The notes below the pieces were generated by a model. The model did no database searches, was not told where the DNA came from, and was given only the letters and a program-made list of their open reading frames with translations. The translations under genes and the position numbers were made by a program. From Hoyosella levis (GTDB lineage Bacteria; Actinomycetota; Actinomycetes; Mycobacteriales; Mycobacteriaceae): a DNA stretch of 64,000 nucleotides. The DNA is taken from contig NZ_BQYM01000008.1 in assembly GCF_026008515.1 (NCBI RefSeq), positions 156,858 through 220,857 on the forward strand, read 5' to 3'. This document shows positions 1-8,218 of this stretch, piece after piece. The stretch's first letter is position 1. Each line of letters starts with the position of its first letter.

Positions 1-627
1 GCGGCCCTCCCATAGCGTCGTTGCCCAATGCGTGCCGGCGGCCGGGTCATCCATGTAGCGGAAGACCATGCCGCGACCGTTGCGGGAGCGCCGGTAGGGC
101 TCCCACTCCCCGACCTGGTGCGCGACGAGCGAATCGCGGCCGTCCGCGCCAACGACGAGGCTGGCCCGGATCTCCTTGGCCTCACCCGTCGGATCCAGGT
201 ACTCGAGCCCCACCACACGACCACCGGCATCGCGGATGATGCTGGTGACGGTGCTCTGCTCGCGGACGTCCGCTCCCGCCTCGCGCGCGGCCTCGATGAA
301 CGCGGCGTCCTGATCGATGCGGGGAACGCTGATCCCGTAGTCGATGCCGTCGATCTCCTGGAATCGCTCGGTGCGGCTGGCGCCGATGATGTCGAGCTGC
401 AGATGCGTCATGCGGGACGGATCGAGGGCGAGGATGCGCTCGAGCGCGCCCATGCGCGCCACCTCGGTGACCCCCATGGGGAACAGCACGTGCGTGGACA
501 AGGTGTCGGCGGGGAAGGCCGCCTTGTCGAGCACGACGACCTTCCTTCCTGCCCTGGCAAGGGGCACGGCCATCGCGGTTCCGGCGCAGCGCGCTCCGAC
601 GATAACGACATCCACGGTTTCTGGCAC
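1..627 (-). CDS. FAD-dependent oxidoreductase, 3' end cut by window edge
   Basis: The gene reads leftward off the window; only its first 209 codons are present. The N-terminus has a Rossmann dinucleotide-binding motif, VVIVGARCAGTAMAV, followed by an Asp-containing second strand (VVVLDKAAF), as in class A flavoprotein monooxygenases and geranylgeranyl reductases. A later VVGADGRDS matches the GD-type second FAD motif of that superfamily. The start is a GTG at 625-627 with a GAGGGAG ribosome site about 8 nt upstream. It is divergent from a TetR gene with a palindrome between them, so the TetR protein probably controls it. The substrate is unknown. Confidence 0.85.
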   Translation of the reverse strand, partial: MPETVDVVIVGARCAGTAMAVPLARAGRKVVVLDKAAFPADTLSTHVLFPMGVTEVARMGALERILALDPSRMTHLQLDIIGASRTERFQEIDGIDYGISVPRIDQDAAFIEAAREAGADVREQSTVTSIIRDAGGRVVGLEYLDPTGEAKEIRASLVVGADGRDSLVAHQVGEWEPYRRSRNGRGMVFRYMDDPAAGTHWATTLWEGR

Positions 628-665
628 TAGCTGGACTCCCTCGAGCGATGAGCAATACTGCCAAA

Positions 666-687
666 TTACACTGATATATCAGCGTTA
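666..687. promoter_or_regulatory. Palindromic operator between flavoprotein gene and TetR gene
   Basis: A 22-bp imperfect palindrome is centred on the perfect 10-mer TGATATATCA; its outer half-sites TTACAC and GCGTTA pair with two mismatches. It is an AT-rich island in GC-rich DNA, 39 bp from the flavoprotein start and 28 bp from the TetR start. This is the usual architecture of a divergent TetR autoregulatory operator. Binding is inferred. Confidence 0.65.
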
Positions 688-715
688 TAAAGGGTTCGTG
701 GTAGAAAATGTTGGA

Positions 716-1396
716 ATGGCCAGCCGCCGAACTGATTCGCCGATGCACGCGCGCCTCATGGAGAGCGCGGCCCATCTCCTTGCCCTCGAGGGGCCGAGCG
801 GCTTGTCGACCCGCAAGGTAGCCGCTGCCGCGAGGACCTCGACGATGACGCTCTACTCTCACTTCGGCTCCATGCCCGAGCTCATCAAGGCGGTGGTCGA
901 CGAGGGCTACGCCCGGCTCGCGGACGAGTTCGAGCGCGCGCCCCGGACCGACGATCCCGTGGCGGACCTCGGCGGGATCTTCGCCGCCTACATCGCTCAC
1001 GCCCGCGCAAACCCGGACCTCTATGTCGTGATGTTCGGCTCGGCATCCCTCGGCGGCTACCGCAGCACGCCCGATGACCTGCTGCGCACCGGCCGCTACG
1101 CCTACGACTACATCGTCGAGGCCGCGCGCCGCGCGGTGGAGTCCAGGCGCCTCGATGAGCTTGCCCCGGTAGCGATCGCGGCCCAGATCTGGACCGCGCT
1201 GCATGGCTATGTGGTGCTCGAGCTGGCCGGTTACTACACCCCGCCCGATGCCGGGATACGCAACGTGCTCCGGCCGATGATGCTCAACCTCGTCATCGGG
1301 CTCGGCGATGACCGCGACTCCGCCCTGCGGTCCTCCCGTTCCTGGTTCCCCCGCGACCAGGCGCGCGGGAACCAGGGCACCACGGCAACCCCATGA
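716..1396 (+). CDS. TetR family transcriptional regulator
   Basis: This is a 226-residue regulator. The N-terminal helix-turn-helix (LSTRKVAAAARTSTMTLYSHF, split here as LSTRKVAAAA and MTLYSHFGSM) has the TetR signature, followed by an all-helical ligand domain ending near LGDD. ATG 716 (MASRRTDS) was chosen because it lies just after the palindrome at 666-687; longer readings would run through that operator. It is divergent from the partial flavoprotein gene and probably represses both. The ligand is unknown. Confidence 0.85.
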   Translation: MASRRTDSPMHARLMESAAHLLALEGPSGLSTRKVAAAARTSTMTLYSHFGSMPELIKAVVDEGYARLADEFERAPRTDDPVADLGGIFAAYIAHARANPDLYVVMFGSASLGGYRSTPDDLLRTGRYAYDYIVEAARRAVESRRLDELAPVAIAAQIWTALHGYVVLELAGYYTPPDAGIRNVLRPMMLNLVIGLGDDRDSALRSSRSWFPRDQARGNQGTTATP

Positions 1397-1473
1397 GCGC
1401 GCCACCTCCCCGCGCCCGTGCACCGATGCCGCGAGGCCGAGCACGCGCGTGCAGCCCTTCCGGCCCGCACCGG

Positions 1474-1479
1474 TAGACT
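1474..1479 (+). promoter_or_regulatory. Candidate -10 element for nhaA
   Basis: TAGACT matches the TANNNT -10 consensus seen throughout this window. It would start transcription near 1487 and give a leader of about 64 nt before the nhaA start. Confidence 0.4.
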
Positions 1480-1550
1480 GGCCCGGAATCCAGATCGTGC
1501 GTCCGGCCATCGCGGCGGCCTGATGCCACTTGCCAGCGAAGAGGAGCTCC

Positions 1551-2849
1551 ATGTCCACTCCCCGTCGTCTGTTTGTCCGTGGTTCCTGGGCAGAAGCCTC
1601 GCGTGTCACGGGGATCCTGCGGAAGGAAACCGTCGGTGGCGCGCTGCTGCTCATCGCCGCGATCACCGCGCTGGTGTGGGCCAACTCGCCGTGGGCCGAG
1701 ACCTACGATGCGCTGCGCGACTTCAAGATCGGCCCGGAGTCGCTGCACCTGAACCTCTCGCTGGCGACCTGGGCCGCTGATGGCTTGCTCGCGATCTTCT
1801 TCTTCATGGTGGGCCTCGAGCTCAAGCGCGAGTTCGTGCAGGGCGATCTGCGCGATCCCTCCCGCGCCGCTATCCCCATCGTGGCGGCGATCGGCGGCAT
1901 GGTCGTCCCGGCCCTGATCTTCGTGGCGTTCAACCTCAATACCGGCGATGGGGCGCTGCGCGGCTGGGCGATTCCCACCGCGACCGACATTGCCTTCGCC
2001 GTGGCGATCCTCGCGGTGATCAGCACCCACCTGCCCTCGGCGCTGCGGATCTTCCTGCTCACCCTCGCTGTGGTCGATGACCTGCTGGCCATCATCGTCA
2101 TCGCCGTGTTCTACACCGCTGATCTCAAGATCCTGCCACTGCTACTTGCCCTCATACCGCTGGGCATCTTCGCGATCCTGGTGCAGCGCCGCTTCCACAA
2201 CCTGTTCGTGCTGCTGCCGCTCGGCGCGATCACCTGGGTCCTCGTCCACGAGTCCGGCATCCACGCCACCATCGCCGGCGTGCTGCTCGGCTTCATGGTC
2301 CCCGTGGTGCGCAGCATGAAGAACGGCGGCGAGAGCGCCGGACCCGGCATGGCCGAGATCTTCGAGCACATGGTCCGGCCTGTCTCCGCGGGCTTCGCGG
2401 TCCCCGTGTTCGCGTTCTTCGCCGCCGGCGTCAACGTCGGCGGCCTCACTGGGTATGTCGACTCGCTCCAGGACCCGATCGTGGTGGGGATCGTGGCGGG
2501 CCTCGTTCTCGGCAAGGCCATCGGCATCCTCGGCACCACATACCTGATGTCGAAGTTCACCCACGCCAAGCTCGATGATGACCTGAGCTGGTTCGACGTG
2601 CTGGGCGTCTCCCTGCTCGCGGGCATCGGGTTCACCGTGTCGCTGCTGATCGGCGAGCTCGCCTACGGCCCCGAGTCATTGCGCGACGAGCATGTGAAGG
2701 TCGGTGTCCTCACCGGGTCCGTGCTCGCGGCCTTCATCGCCTCGATCGTCCTGCGGGCGCGCAACCGCGCCTACCGCGCCATCCATACGCTCGAGACGCG
2801 CGATGCCAACCGCGACGGCATCCCGGATGTGTACCAGAATCGGGACTGA
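1551..2849 (+). CDS. nhaA: Na+/H+ antiporter NhaA
   Basis: This inner-membrane Na+/H+ antiporter exchanges cytoplasmic Na+ for external protons in pH and salt homeostasis. The 432 residues contain about 12 hydrophobic segments. The family ion-binding signature is present as [15 protein letters not shown], with the paired Asp that binds Na+ and H+, and a conserved [12 protein letters not shown] segment precedes it. ATG 1551 is preceded by GAGGAG; a TTG 21 nt upstream is in frame but has no better site. The C-terminus is a short hydrophilic tail ending [11 protein letters not shown]. Length and motifs are normal for the family. Confidence 0.96.
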   Translation: MSTPRRLFVRGSWAEASRVTGILRKETVGGALLLIAAITALVWANSPWAETYDALRDFKIGPESLHLNLSLATWAADGLLAIFFFMVGLELKREFVQGDLRDPSRAAIPIVAAIGGMVVPALIFVAFNLNTGDGALRGWAIPTATDIAFAVAILAVISTHLPSALRIFLLTLAVVDDLLAIIVIAVFYTADLKILPLLLALIPLGIFAILVQRRFHNLFVLLPLGAITWVLVHESGIHATIAGVLLGFMVPVVRSMKNGGESAGPGMAEIFEHMVRPVSAGFAVPVFAFFAAGVNVGGLTGYVDSLQDPIVVGIVAGLVLGKAIGILGTTYLMSKFTHAKLDDDLSWFDVLGVSLLAGIGFTVSLLIGELAYGPESLRDEHVKVGVLTGSVLAAFIASIVLRARNRAYRAIHTLETRDANRDGIPDVYQNRD

Positions 2850-2922
2850 CAGCCTAGGGGCGCGGACTGCCTCGAGGGCAAGGTTTTCCGCGCCTGCCAC
2901 CCCCGGCGGAACCCCGACGTAC

Positions 2923-2928
2923 TAGCCT
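2923..2928 (+). promoter_or_regulatory. -10 element of leaderless murT promoter
   Basis: TAGCCT is followed by exactly 7 nt and then the murT ATG, so transcription should begin at the start codon. No Shine-Dalgarno sequence is visible upstream of murT. Confidence 0.5.
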
Positions 2929-2935
2929 CATAGCC

Positions 2936-4225
2936 ATGGCCAAGGGGAACTCTTCAAGCAGCGAGAGCGGTACGGTCGCGCGGCAACCCATCAGCGCGCG
3001 CGGGAAGCTCGCCCTGCGGGCCGCCCGCTCCGCATCGTGGGCCTCGCGCAAGACCGGGCGCGGCGCGGGCAACATGATCGGCGGCCTGATCGCGCTGAAG
3101 ATCGACAGGACGATCCTGACGCAGCTCGCCTCGTATCGCGACACCGTGCTCGTGACCGGGACGAACGGCAAGTCCACCACCACTCGCATGACTGCCGCCG
3201 CGCTCGCCACCCTCGGCGAGGTCGCCACTAACCTGGACGGCGCCAACATGGATGCGGGCATCGTCGCGGCCTACAACCAGAACCTCGACGCATCGCGCGC
3301 CGCCATCGAGGTCGACGAGCTGCACCTCCCCCACGTGGCTGACTTCGTGGACCCCAAGGCCATCATCATGCTCAACCTCACCCGCGACCAGCTCGACCGG
3401 GTCGGTGAGATCAACATGATCGAGCGGCGCCTGCGCGCGAGCCTCGAGCGGCACCCTGATGCCGTCGTCATCGCCAACTGCGACGATGTGCTCGTCACCT
3501 CCACGGCCTATGACTGCGCGAACGTGATCTGGGTCGCCGCGGGCAACGCCTGGCTGGGCGACTCGGTGAGCTGCCCCCGCACGGGCGAGCCGATCGCGCG
3601 GGACGGCGACCACTGGTACAGCACCGGCGGGGACTTCAAGCGCCCCGAGCCGGACTGGTGGGTGGACGACACCAGCTTGCACGGGCCCGATGGCCTTGTG
3701 CTTCCCATGGAGCTAGCACTGCCGGGGCGGGCAAACCGGGGCAATGCCGCGCAGGCCGTGGCCGCATCGGTGGCGATGGGCGTGGACCCGAGCGACGCCG
3801 TCATGGCTGTCTCCTCGGTGAGCGAGGTCGCCGGGCGCTACAGCACCGTGCAGATCGGCTCGCACAACGTGCGCATGCTGCTGGCGAAGAACCCAGCCGG
3901 ATGGCAGGAAGCGCTATCGATGGTCGATAGCAGCGCCGATGGCCTTGTCATCGCCGTCAACGGCCAGGTGCCCGATGGCGAGGATCTCTCCTGGCTGTGG
4001 GACGTGCGGTTCGAGAGCTTCGAGGGCGTGCAGGTCGTTGCCGCGGGCGAGCGGGGCACCGATCTCGGGGTGCGCCTCACCTATGCCGACGTCACGCACA
4101 CCCTGGTGAAGGATCCGCTGGAGGCGATCAAGTCGTGCCCGCCGGGGCAGGTCGAGGTGCTCGCGAACTACACCGCGTTCCTGGGCCTGAACCGGGCCAT
4201 CGAGAGGGAGGTTTCCCGTGGCTGA
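2936..4225 (+). CDS. murT: Lipid II isoglutaminyl synthase, Mur-ligase subunit MurT
   Basis: MurT pairs with GatD to amidate the D-iso-glutamate of lipid II, using ATP and glutamine. The 429 residues have the Mur ligase P-loop GTNGKSTTT at about residues 75-83, a central ligase domain (LNLTRDQLDRVGEI) and the MurT-type C-terminal domain (NPAGWQEALSMVD, NYTAFLGL). The Cys4 zinc ribbon of firmicute MurT is degenerate: only the first Cys (SCPRTGEP) remains, and the later positions read YSTGGDF. It overlaps gatD by 8 nt, indicating an operon. The start appears leaderless. Confidence 0.95.
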   Translation: MAKGNSSSSESGTVARQPISARGKLALRAARSASWASRKTGRGAGNMIGGLIALKIDRTILTQLASYRDTVLVTGTNGKSTTTRMTAAALATLGEVATNLDGANMDAGIVAAYNQNLDASRAAIEVDELHLPHVADFVDPKAIIMLNLTRDQLDRVGEINMIERRLRASLERHPDAVVIANCDDVLVTSTAYDCANVIWVAAGNAWLGDSVSCPRTGEPIARDGDHWYSTGGDFKRPEPDWWVDDTSLHGPDGLVLPMELALPGRANRGNAAQAVAASVAMGVDPSDAVMAVSSVSEVAGRYSTVQIGSHNVRMLLAKNPAGWQEALSMVDSSADGLVIAVNGQVPDGEDLSWLWDVRFESFEGVQVVAAGERGTDLGVRLTYADVTHTLVKDPLEAIKSCPPGQVEVLANYTAFLGLNRAIEREVSRG

Positions 4226-4937
4226 TTCCACCGTGCGCATCGGCCTCGTGCTGCCCGATGTGATGGGCACCTACGGCGACGGCGGCAACGCGCTCATCCT
4301 GCGGCAACGGTTGCGGATGCGCGGGTACGAAGCGGAGATCATCGAGATCACCCTCAACGATGCGGTGCCCGATTCCCTCGACATGTACACCCTCGGCGGC
4401 GCGGAGGACTACGCGCAGCGCCTCGCGACGCGCCACCTCACCCAGCATCCTGGCCTGCAGCGCGCCGCCGAGCGGGGTGCCCCGGTGCTGGCGATCTGCG
4501 CGGCCATCCAGGTGCTCGGCCACTGGTACGAGACCTCGGCGGGCGAGCGCGTCGACGGCATCAGCATGCTCGACGTCACGACGGTGCCGCAGGAGAAGCG
4601 CGCCATCGGCGAGGTCATCACCAACCCGCTCATCGAGGGGCTGGCCGGGCCGCTGACGGGCTTCGAGAATCATCGCGGCGGCACCACTCTCGGCTCCGAC
4701 GCCCAGCCGCTCGGCCGGGTCACTGCCGGAATCGGCAATGGGGTGGGCGATTCCCAGGAGGGAGCGGTGCAGGGCTCGGTCATCGGCACCTACATGCACG
4801 GTCCGGCGCTGGCCCGCAACCCGGAGCTCGCGGACCTGATGATCCGCCGCGCCCTCGACGTGGAGGTCCTCGAGCCGCTCGACCTGCCCGACGTGGAGCT
4901 GCTGCGTCGCGAGCGCCTTGATGCGGGGAGGCGATGA
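4218..4937 (+). CDS. gatD: Lipid II isoglutaminyl synthase, glutamine amidotransferase subunit GatD
   Basis: GatD is the class I glutaminase that supplies ammonia to MurT. The nucleophile is Cys94 in VLAICAAIQVLG, where the usual family motif is AICGGYQ, so the two residues after Cys differ from firmicutes. The catalytic His is at about residue 194 in TYMHGP. The N-terminal LPDVMGTYGDGGNA is characteristic of the CobB/CobQ-like GatD family. The 239-residue length is normal. The gene overlaps murT by 8 nt and is 3 nt from the following hydrolase, so all three are probably co-transcribed. Confidence 0.95.
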   Translation: MADSTVRIGLVLPDVMGTYGDGGNALILRQRLRMRGYEAEIIEITLNDAVPDSLDMYTLGGAEDYAQRLATRHLTQHPGLQRAAERGAPVLAICAAIQVLGHWYETSAGERVDGISMLDVTTVPQEKRAIGEVITNPLIEGLAGPLTGFENHRGGTTLGSDAQPLGRVTAGIGNGVGDSQEGAVQGSVIGTYMHGPALARNPELADLMIRRALDVEVLEPLDLPDVELLRRERLDAGRR

Positions 4938-4940
4938 GCC

Positions 4941-5747
4941 ATGCCCTATATCGAGCAGACCGGTGCTCGCATCCATTTCACCGATAGCGGCGGCGCGGAC
5001 CTGCCCGTGATCGTTCTCGCGCACGGGTTCTTCATGGACACGAGCATGTTCGCACCGCAGGTCGAGGCCCTCTCGGACCGCTACCGGGTGGTGTGCATCG
5101 ATGCGCGCGGCCACGGCGCCACGATGTCGGATGACACGCCCTTCACCTACTGGGACGCTGCCGATGATGTGCTGGCTGTCCTCGATGAGATCGGGGTGCA
5201 GCGCGCGGTGCTCGGCGGGATGTCGCAGGGCGGCTTCACCATGTTGCGGGCTGCACTGATGGCCCCGGAGCGGGTGACCGGCCTGATCCTGATCAGCACC
5301 GAGGCGGGGCCCTGCCCTGACGAGGAGCAGAAGATCTACGGCGAGACGTTCCTCGTGTGGGACACCATCGGACCGGTAGACGAGCTCACCAGTGCTCTCG
5401 CCGGGCAGATCATCGGCGATCCGGAGCTCGAGCCCGCATGGATCGCCAAGTGGCGGGATCGCAAGGGCATCCCGATCGCCACGGCGGGCAACTGCCTGCT
5501 CTACCGTGATGACATCACCGATCAGGTCCCGTCGATCACCGCGCCGGCGATCCTCATCCGTGGCCTCGAGGATGTGGCCATCCCGATCGAGCGGGCCCGC
5601 TCGCTCATCGACAACCTGCCCGATCTCCGCGAGGTGGTGGAGGTGCCAGGTGCTGCGCACGCCGTCAACCTCACCCATCCCGAGGTAGTGAACCCGCGCA
5701 TCGAGGCTTTCCTCGCCAGGCTGTCGACGTCGGGGGCCGCGCGGTAG
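4941..5747 (+). CDS. Alpha/beta hydrolase
   Basis: This is a 268-residue single-domain alpha/beta hydrolase. The oxyanion region is LAHGFFMD, the nucleophile elbow is GGMSQGG with Ser95, and the catalytic His is near residue 240 in GAAHAVNL followed by a C-terminal helix. No signal peptide or membrane segment is visible, so it should be cytoplasmic. It starts 3 nt after gatD and probably belongs to the murT operon. Members of this fold include esterases, lactonases and haloperoxidases; the substrate cannot be read from the sequence. Confidence 0.88.
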   Translation: MPYIEQTGARIHFTDSGGADLPVIVLAHGFFMDTSMFAPQVEALSDRYRVVCIDARGHGATMSDDTPFTYWDAADDVLAVLDEIGVQRAVLGGMSQGGFTMLRAALMAPERVTGLILISTEAGPCPDEEQKIYGETFLVWDTIGPVDELTSALAGQIIGDPELEPAWIAKWRDRKGIPIATAGNCLLYRDDITDQVPSITAPAILIRGLEDVAIPIERARSLIDNLPDLREVVEVPGAAHAVNLTHPEVVNPRIEAFLARLSTSGAAR

Positions 5748-5805
5748 CGGTTGGCTCAGTCAAACCAGCCCGCGCCATCCAGCCCGTGACACCCCATCCA
5801 GCCCG

Positions 5806-5863
5806 CGAGTGTGCGATTAGCGACAGGCTCACGCGTTAGACCCTGTCGTTTTTCGCACACTCG
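5806..5863. repeat. Long intergenic inverted repeat in a convergent gap
   Basis: Outer arms CGAGTGTGCGA and TCGCACACTCG (11 bp, perfect) enclose inner arms CGACAGG and CCTGTCG (7 bp), separated by a small internal mismatch (TTAG against TTTT). It lies between the convergent hydrolase and kinase genes. It can fold as a hairpin and may terminate both transcripts. Its layout resembles the repeats at 23861-23913 and 52215-52272. Confidence 0.75.
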
Positions 5864-5896
5864 CCGTCCCGCCAGCCCGCCGAGGTCGCGAGCCCG

Positions 5897-6490
5897 CTAG
5901 CCGGTCACGCGAATGTCGGCCCGGTGCCGCGCGCCGTCGATGGGGAACCAGCCGTGCTCGAAGCGTTGCCAGCGTTGCAGATGTTCCCGGCATTCCTCGC
6001 CATCGCGGCGCACCGCGGCCTCGAGGCGGGCATGGTCGTCGCCCCAGCCGATCCAGGCGCTAGCGGTGAGCCGTGCGGTGATGCTGCGCCGCGCGCTGGA
6101 GACGCCTTCGATGATGAGGACCTCCGGCACGGGCACGGCATGCCACGGACCTGGGACGGGCGTGCTGTCGATCCATTCGACGGCCTGGTAGCTGCTGCGC
6201 TTGCCGTGCGCGAGGGGCGCGAGCACAGCTTCCTCGAGGATCGGCCACCAGGCGACGGGATTGTCCCAGGTGGCGAAGGCATCGCAGGGGACGATGACGG
6301 TGCTAGTGCCCTGCTGCTCCAGCTCGCGCTTCAAGGCTCGCGCGAACTGGGTCTTTCCTGCACCGGAGGGCCCGTCGATGGCGATCGCGCGCACTGGCCC
6401 AAGCCGTGGCGGGCGGCCTAGCGCGAGCTCGATGAGCTCGGCGATGGCGCCTGTCGAGGGGCCCATGCGATCGCTGATGGCGCGCTCCAC
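5897..6490 (-). CDS. Uridine-kinase-like P-loop NTPase
   Basis: This 197-residue protein has a Walker A motif GPSGAGKTQFA near residues 40-50, a VPCDAF segment and a VLIIEGVSS strand, the arrangement of the uridine kinase/phosphoribulokinase-like family. The GTG start directly follows the recR stop codon and has no good ribosome site, so translation is probably coupled to recR. It lies at the 3' end of a ybaB-recR operon. A role in nucleoside or small-metabolite phosphorylation is inferred from the fold only. Confidence 0.75.
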   Translation of the reverse strand: MERAISDRMGPSTGAIAELIELALGRPPRLGPVRAIAIDGPSGAGKTQFARALKRELEQQGTSTVIVPCDAFATWDNPVAWWPILEEAVLAPLAHGKRSSYQAVEWIDSTPVPGPWHAVPVPEVLIIEGVSSARRSITARLTASAWIGWGDDHARLEAAVRRDGEECREHLQRWQRFEHGWFPIDGARHRADIRVTG

Positions 6491-7123
6491 CTAGAGGGAG
6501 CGGCGGCCAGTGAGCGCGCGACCGAGGGTCAGCTCGTCGGCGAACTCGAGGTCGCCGCCCATGGACAGGCCGGTTGCGAGGCGCGTGACGGTGAGGCCGG
6601 GGAAGCCGTTGAGCATGCGGTAGAGGTAGGTCGCGGTCGCTTCGCCCTCGGTGTTGGGGTCGGTGGCGATGATGACCTCGGTGATCTCGGCGGGCTCGTG
6701 CGTGACGCCCTCGGGGAGCACCTGCTGCCCGCCGATGCGGCCGAGCAGCTCACGGATGCGCAGTTGATCGGGCCCCACCCCCGCGAGCGGGTTCAGCGAC
6801 CCGCCGAGGACGTGGTAGAGACCCTTGAACTCCCGGGTCCGCTCGATGGCTTGCACGTCCTTGGGCTCCTCGACCACGCAGACGAGCGCGCGATCGCGGC
6901 GCGGGTCCGCGCAGATGCGACAGAGCTGCTGCTCGGCGACAGTGCCGCAGACAGCGCAGAACTGCACGCCGTCGCGGATGCGTTGCAGCGCGCCCTGCAG
7001 CCTGCTGATCTCCTCCCGATCAACGGTGAGGAGATGGAACGCGATGCGCTGGGCACCCTTGGGGCCAACCCCGGGGAGCTTGCCCAGCTCATCGATCAGG
7101 TCCTGGATCGGCCCCTCGTACAC
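6491..7123 (-). CDS. recR: Recombination mediator protein RecR
   Basis: RecR works with RecO, and with RecF in some pathways, to load RecA at gaps. The 210 residues show the N-terminal helix-hairpin-helix ([20 protein letters not shown]), a C4 zinc finger ([19 protein letters not shown]) and the Toprim domain ([24 protein letters not shown]). It starts with GTG 18 nt after the ybaB stop, preceded by a G-rich ribosome site. ybaB-recR is a widely conserved gene pair. Length is normal. Confidence 0.96.
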   Translation of the reverse strand: MYEGPIQDLIDELGKLPGVGPKGAQRIAFHLLTVDREEISRLQGALQRIRDGVQFCAVCGTVAEQQLCRICADPRRDRALVCVVEEPKDVQAIERTREFKGLYHVLGGSLNPLAGVGPDQLRIRELLGRIGGQQVLPEGVTHEPAEITEVIIATDPNTEGEATATYLYRMLNGFPGLTVTRLATGLSMGGDLEFADELTLGRALTGRRSL

Positions 7124-7141
7124 GTGCCCCTCGCCCCGGTA

Positions 7142-7483
7142 TCAGAAGGGCAGGCCCGGAATGCCGGAGCCGCCCCCCATGCCCTGCGCGAATGGCCCGA
7201 GTGTCTCGGCCGCGAGGTTCTGCGACTTTGCGTTCGCATCCTTGATCGCGCCCATCACGAGATCCTGCAGGGTCTCGACATCGTCCGGGTCCACGACCTT
7301 CGGATCGATGGTGAGGTCAACAAGCTCGCCCGTACCGGTGAGCTTGGCAGTGACGAGACCGCCCCCGGCCTGCCCCTCGACGACTGCGGCGGCGATCTTC
7401 TCCTGCGCCTCCATCAGCTGCTGCTGCATCTGCTGCGCCTGCTGGATGATTGATTGCATGTCAGGCTGGCCGTCAGGCTGCAT
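7142..7483 (-). CDS. YbaB/EbfC family nucleoid-associated protein
   Basis: This is a small dimeric DNA-binding protein of the YbaB/EbfC family. The 113 residues start with a Gln-rich helix ([20 protein letters not shown]) and continue with the conserved strands [20 protein letters not shown] and a C-terminal helix. ATG 7483 has AAGGGAG 6 nt upstream; an internal ATG at MQSII is the only alternative. It is the first gene of the ybaB-recR-kinase operon. Confidence 0.92.
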   Translation of the reverse strand: MQPDGQPDMQSIIQQAQQMQQQLMEAQEKIAAAVVEGQAGGGLVTAKLTGTGELVDLTIDPKVVDPDDVETLQDLVMGAIKDANAKSQNLAAETLGPFAQGMGGGSGIPGLPF

Positions 7484-7596
7484 GGGTCTCCCTTTCGATC
7501 AGGTGTGCGACGGGCCCCCGTCGCGCGGGACGTGCCCCAGGGTAGTCGCCCGGGCACGCGCTGGCGCGGGACGCTCCGGAGCGGTGCTCGTGGACG

Positions 7597-8043
7597 TTAT
7601 CGCGTGAGATGCGCTTGCAAGTTGGAGAGCATCGCCGCCTGGATCTTGCGCAGGCCAAGGGGCGCGAACGTGCGCTCGAAGAAGCCGCCCACGCCGCTAG
7701 CGCCATTCCATTCCGTGCTCGTCGTGACGACGCTGCCGGTGTCGCTGGGCTCCACCGACCAGGTGGTGACCATCGAGGAGTTGGCGTCGCGCTCGGTGAT
7801 GGTGCTGCCTGCCGCCTCGACCACCGCGCGAACCTCGCGGGACCGCTTCTTCGTGGCCTGTAACGTCCACTCCGCCACGGTGCCCGAGCCCGCGCCGCCC
7901 TCCACGACCCGATAGTCATGGAAGTGCTCCGTCAGCAGCTTCGGCCGCACGGTGCTGTAGTCGGCGAGCGCTGCCACCACTGCCTCCGCGGGGGCATCGA
8001 TCGTGACCGTGCTGGATGCGCTGACCTTGTTCGGCGTGGACAC
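7597..8043 (-). CDS. SRPBCC (START-like) family protein
   Basis: This 148-residue protein has the Bet v1-like START fold pattern: an N-terminal VTIDAPAEAVVAALADY, a central beta-sheet (SGTVAEWTLQATKKRSREV) and a C-terminal amphipathic helix (GLRKIQAAMLSNLQAHL). Such proteins bind hydrophobic ligands. The GTG start has GAAGGGAG upstream. It is divergent from tmsA, so a role in fatty-acid handling is possible, but nothing in the sequence proves it. Confidence 0.8.
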   Translation of the reverse strand: MSTPNKVSASSTVTIDAPAEAVVAALADYSTVRPKLLTEHFHDYRVVEGGAGSGTVAEWTLQATKKRSREVRAVVEAAGSTITERDANSSMVTTWSVEPSDTGSVVTTSTEWNGASGVGGFFERTFAPLGLRKIQAAMLSNLQAHLTR

Positions 8044-8205
8044 ACCGATCTCCCTTCAAGCCTGCTGGCTGATTACCGTTGCCAGGAGGACCAGCCATGA
8101 GCTGGCCCACCCGCTGCCTCGTACCGGAGACCATACTGCCTGGTTCCGACAGAAAATTCACCCAGGAGCAACGCCGGGGCCGTGCGCGTGGCCACGCGGG
8201 AGGTC

Positions 8206-8211
8206 TACAGT
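8206..8211 (+). promoter_or_regulatory. -10 element of leaderless tmsA promoter
   Basis: TACAGT is followed by 7 nt and then GTG 8219. A GGGAGG at 8198-8203 is too far from the start to act as a ribosome site. Confidence 0.45.
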
Positions 8212-8218
8212 CGGGCTT

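Noticed and set aside
182..1684. A 500-codon open frame on the minus strand across the TetR gene
   Set aside because: It is antisense to a clear TetR regulator and the nhaA start, has low-complexity Arg/Gly/Ala composition and no family motif. High GC content leaves such antisense frames open.
4128..5678. A long minus-strand frame across gatD and the hydrolase
   Set aside because: Both plus-strand genes show catalytic motifs. The antisense frame has none.
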